The position numbers and the translations under genes were made by a program. Below, piece by piece: positions 61,641 through 64,000 of a stretch of 64,000 nt of DNA. The notes beneath the pieces were generated by a model, which saw only the letters and a program-made list of their open reading frames with translations, was not told the DNA's origin and did not search any database. Position 1 is the stretch's first letter. Each line of letters begins with the position of its first letter. Source of the DNA: Streptomyces lunaelactis (lineage in GTDB: Bacteria > Actinomycetota > Actinomycetes > Streptomycetales > Streptomycetaceae); assembly GCF_003054555.1 (NCBI RefSeq), contig NZ_CP026304.1, positions 7,812,001 through 7,876,000 of the forward strand. The letters are read 5' to 3'.

Positions 61641-63371
61641 GTGGGCGAAGACACGGATGCCGAGGGGGATACCGGGGCGGCGGCATCGCAGCTGCGGCTG
61701 GACGAGCTGCTGAACGAACCGCAGTCGCAGGCAGTCCTTGCGCGCTCGCCCCGGGATCGCGTAGATCCGCTGCTGGAGGCGGTTCTGGCCGTCGGCAGCG
61801 ACTTGGACCTTGGTGTTGTACTGCAGCAGATAGTGCAGTCCGCGGCCGACCTGGTTGATGCTCGGTACGGGGCCCTGGGCGTGATTGGTGAGGAAAATGG
61901 GCTCAGCCAGTTCATCACGGTCGGCATGGACGACGAGACCATCGAGCAGATCGGGCCCTATCCGCAGGGCCGGGGCATCCTGGGGCTCCTGATCCGTGAA
62001 CCGCACTCGCTGCGGCTGGTCGACCTGGGCGAGCAGCCCGATGCATCCGGCTTCCCGGCCGGCCATCCACCGATGCGGACCTTCCTCGGTGCCCCCGTCC
62101 GGGTGCGTGAGAAGGTGTTCGGCAACCTGTACCTGACCGAGAAGCGGGGCGGGGCCGAGTTCGGCGCCGATGACGAAGCGGTGCTGGTCACCCTGGCCGT
62201 GGCAGCCGGGGTGGCAATCGACAATGCTCGGTTGTACGACGCCGTCCAGCGTCGGGAGCGCTGGCTGATGGCCAGCGGCGAACTGACCCGTGCCCTGCTG
62301 TCCGGCGTTGAACCCGCCGAGGTACTGAGGAACTTCACCGCTACCGTCCTCGAGATGGCCGACGCCGACGTGGTCACCCTCGCCGTGCCCGTTCCTCGCA
62401 CCGGCATTCTGGTGATCGAGGCCGCCGCCGGAACGGACGCGAATCGTGCCCTTGGACTGGTGTTGTCGCACACCACCTTGGCCGGGAAGGTCTACAGCTC
62501 AGGCGAGACGATCACCACCCAGGACTGGAACGCCGACCCCCGCGCCGAACGGGACACCGCTTCCACGACCCTGGGACCGGTCTTCCTGGTCCCCCTCGGT
62601 ACGCCCGAACATGTGCGCGGTGTCCTGCAAGTCGCCCGCCAGTGCGGCCGTCCCGCGTTCTCCGACGCGGCCGTGGCCATGATCGCCGGATTCGCCAACC
62701 ATGCCGCTCTTGCCCTGGAGATCGCCGGACATCGGCACGACGCCGAACGCCTCCTCGTTCTGACCGACCGTGACCGCATCGCCCGCGATCTGCACGACCT
62801 GGCCATTCAGCGCCTGTTCGCCAGCGGTCTGAGCCTGCAGTCCACCCTCGCCCAGGTTGCCGACCGGCCGCGGGTCGCCGAGCGCATTGCACGAGTCGTG
62901 GATGACCTCGACGACACCATCAAGGTCATCCGCTCCACCATTTACGGATTGCAACAGCGCGGTCGCCCCGAGGACACCGGGCTGCGCTCCCGCCTGGTGG
63001 CCGAATCGAACCGGGCATCCGAGGCGTTGGGATTCGCACCTGCGCTGCGCATGACCGGGCTGCTGGACACCCTGGTCCCACAAGCCATGGCAGACCACCT
63101 TCTTGCAGTGCTCCGCGAAGCCCTCGCAAACGCCGCCCGGCACGCCGACGCCACCGAGGTGGAGATCACCGCCCAGGTAACCTCGGCGCGCCTTACGCTG
63201 CGGGTGACCGACAACGGCCGGGGTACTGCCCCCGCGCGCGCCCACCGCAGCGGCCTGGCCAACCTCCACACCCGCGCCGAGGAACTCGGAGGAGCTCTGG
63301 TCCTTGCGCCCAATCAGCCCACTGGCAGTGTCGTGGACTGGAGCGTTCCCCTTTCGGCCGCCGACGAGTGA
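61641..63371 (+). CDS. Two-GAF sensor histidine kinase, DevS/DosS/OsdK type
   Basis: 576 aa from GTG 61641 (AGGGAGCCGAA upstream). GAF-A at ~60-205 includes FPAGHPPMRTFLGAPVRV; His142 matches the proximal heme ligand region of mycobacterial DosS (HPPM motif). GAF-B spans ~225-370. The dimerisation/phospho-acceptor helix RIARDLHDLAIQRLF (His~386, HisKA_3) and HATPase_c (VLREALANAARHADATEVEI, VTDNGRGTAPA) follow. No membrane segment. It should sense O2, NO or redox through heme and phosphorylate a NarL-type regulator, probably the convergent one at 63565. Confidence 0.9.
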   Translation: MGEDTDAEGDTGAAASQLRLDELLNEPQSQAVLARSPRDRVDPLLEAVLAVGSDLDLGVVLQQIVQSAADLVDARYGALGVIGEENGLSQFITVGMDDETIEQIGPYPQGRGILGLLIREPHSLRLVDLGEQPDASGFPAGHPPMRTFLGAPVRVREKVFGNLYLTEKRGGAEFGADDEAVLVTLAVAAGVAIDNARLYDAVQRRERWLMASGELTRALLSGVEPAEVLRNFTATVLEMADADVVTLAVPVPRTGILVIEAAAGTDANRALGLVLSHTTLAGKVYSSGETITTQDWNADPRAERDTASTTLGPVFLVPLGTPEHVRGVLQVARQCGRPAFSDAAVAMIAGFANHAALALEIAGHRHDAERLLVLTDRDRIARDLHDLAIQRLFASGLSLQSTLAQVADRPRVAERIARVVDDLDDTIKVIRSTIYGLQQRGRPEDTGLRSRLVAESNRASEALGFAPALRMTGLLDTLVPQAMADHLLAVLREALANAARHADATEVEITAQVTSARLTLRVTDNGRGTAPARAHRSGLANLHTRAEELGGALVLAPNQPTGSVVDWSVPLSAADE

Positions 63372-63564
63372 CCCCTCCCCGGACAGCGCGGCGCGAAGTA
63401 GTGCACGGTGCCCCGTGAGCGCTCAGTCGCGGCCCGTCGTAGGCCGGGCTCGGCGCCCGATGGACCGTCGACACCTCCCCGCACGGCGGCACGCGCCTGA
63501 CGTGGCAGGTACCGGGCGTCCCTGGGTGAAGTCTCTCCCGGACTGACGAGTGCCTTCCTCCGCT

Positions 63565-64000
63565 TCAGCGGTCCCGCCGAACTGGGGCCTGCGGAGCGGC
63601 CTGCGTGACCATGACCGCAGCCTGGATGCGCCGCTCGACGCCCAGCTTGGCGAGCAGGCGGGAGACGTTGTTCTTGACCGTCTTCTCCGCGAGGTAAAGC
63701 CGTTTGCCGATCTGGGAGTTGGTCAGTCCCTCTCCGATGAGATCGAGGATCTCCCGTTCGCGGGCGGAGAGCCCGGACAGTGCGCCTGCTTCGGTGTTCT
63801 GCGGAGAGTCGCCGCGGAGGCTACTCATCAGACGGGTCGTGGTCGCTGGGTCGAGCATCGACTGGCCGGAGGAGACGGTGCGGACCGCGGCAACAAGCGC
63901 AGACCCTTTGATCTCCTTCAGCACATAGCCTGCGGCCCCCGCCATGATCGCGTCGAGGAGTGCGTCGTCGTCGTCGAAAGAGGTCAGCATCAGACATGCC
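63565..64000 (-). CDS. NarL/FixJ-type response regulator (DevR/OsdR-like), 5' end beyond window
   Basis: The visible ~144 residues are the C-terminal part. They contain the receiver end (LTSFDDDDALLDAIMAGAAG, YVLKEIKGSALVAAV), a linker, and a LuxR-type helix-turn-helix: LSAREREILDLIGEGLTNSQ, IGKRLYLAEKTVKNNVSRLL, AKLGVERR. The K-T-V-K-N-N-V recognition helix with VKNNVSRLLAKLG is very like DevR/DosR. The phospho-acceptor Asp lies outside the window. It is convergent with the kinase gene, separated by 193 bp that show nothing else. It is the best candidate to bind the 21-bp-spaced dyads. Confidence 0.85.
   Translation of the reverse strand, partial: ACLMLTSFDDDDALLDAIMAGAAGYVLKEIKGSALVAAVRTVSSGQSMLDPATTTRLMSSLRGDSPQNTEAGALSGLSAREREILDLIGEGLTNSQIGKRLYLAEKTVKNNVSRLLAKLGVERRIQAAVMVTQAAPQAPVRRDR

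Noticed and set aside
1..64000. CRISPR arrays, tRNA/rRNA genes, insertion sequences or phage attachment sites
   Set aside because: No direct-repeat/spacer arrays, cloverleaf-like segments, transposase motifs or flanking terminal repeats were seen by eye; short tRNA genes could still be missed without a covariance search.

Overview
The window is very GC-rich throughout, with codon use, GTG/TTG starts and gene families typical of a Streptomyces-type actinomycete. The families include SpoIIE-type PP2C phosphatases, a modular PKS, DUF5988, YcnI, PspAB/HtpX, secreted GH5 cellulase and lysyl oxidase. It looks like accessory or chromosome-arm DNA. Intact genes alternate with many decayed ones: narG, narH/narJ, a cold-shock gene, xylB/malF/malG/adh, an amidohydrolase/LacI junction, a STAS protein and an Mg2+ P-type ATPase.

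Layout. (1) 1-6830: an anaerobic-respiration block. A leftward nar operon, badly decayed (narG truncated, narH deleted and fused to a frameshifted narJ, narI still open), runs into NuoEF-like and NuoG-like formate dehydrogenase subunits. A nitrate/nitrite transporter diverges from it. (2) 6865-10686: stress genes comprising a dead cold-shock gene, two CBS-BON proteins, a stand-alone cyclic-nucleotide-binding protein and a tandem universal stress protein. (3) 10867-14972: a PAS/GAF/PP2C/HATPase regulator, then a decayed sugar-uptake/xylulokinase operon. (4) 14763-22841: a compact fully reducing iterative-type PKS locus (stand-alone KS, KS-AT-DH-ER-KR-ACP protein, DUF5988) preceded by an iron-box-like site. 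(5) 23370-54136: mostly ordinary streptomycete genes, including a copper-flavoured set (His-rich membrane protein, YcnI, lysyl oxidase), a Ser/Thr kinase, SixA, a flavin oxidoreductase, GH5 cellulase, a quinone oxidoreductase plus two acyl-CoA dehydrogenases, HtpX/PspAB, a DHFR-like reductase, a secreted beta-propeller and two class A beta-lactamase-family proteins. (6) 54307-64000: a P-type cation ATPase, a phosphoketolase, a truncated Mg2+ ATPase, a two-GAF sensor kinase of the DevS/DosS/OsdK type and, at the window edge, a NarL/LuxR response regulator.

Regions 1, 2 and 6 belong together by gene content: nitrate respiration, universal stress and CBS proteins, phosphoketolase, P-type ATPases and a heme-GAF-type kinase/regulator pair. 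This is the make-up of a DevR/DosR (OsdR) hypoxia/dormancy regulon. The sequence supports this. Pairs of 14-bp dyads fitting GGGNCNNNNGNCCC lie exactly 21 bp apart in the narG/narK intergenic region (5442/5463), upstream of the cNMP-binding/CBS operon (9453/9474) and upstream of the sensor kinase (61362/61383; one base off in the first box). A weaker 21-bp pair lies before the first CBS gene (7888/7909). The main hypothesis is therefore a hypoxia-dormancy module, interrupted by about 43 kb of unrelated genes, whose nitrate-reductase output is decaying while its regulator, sites and stress genes persist.
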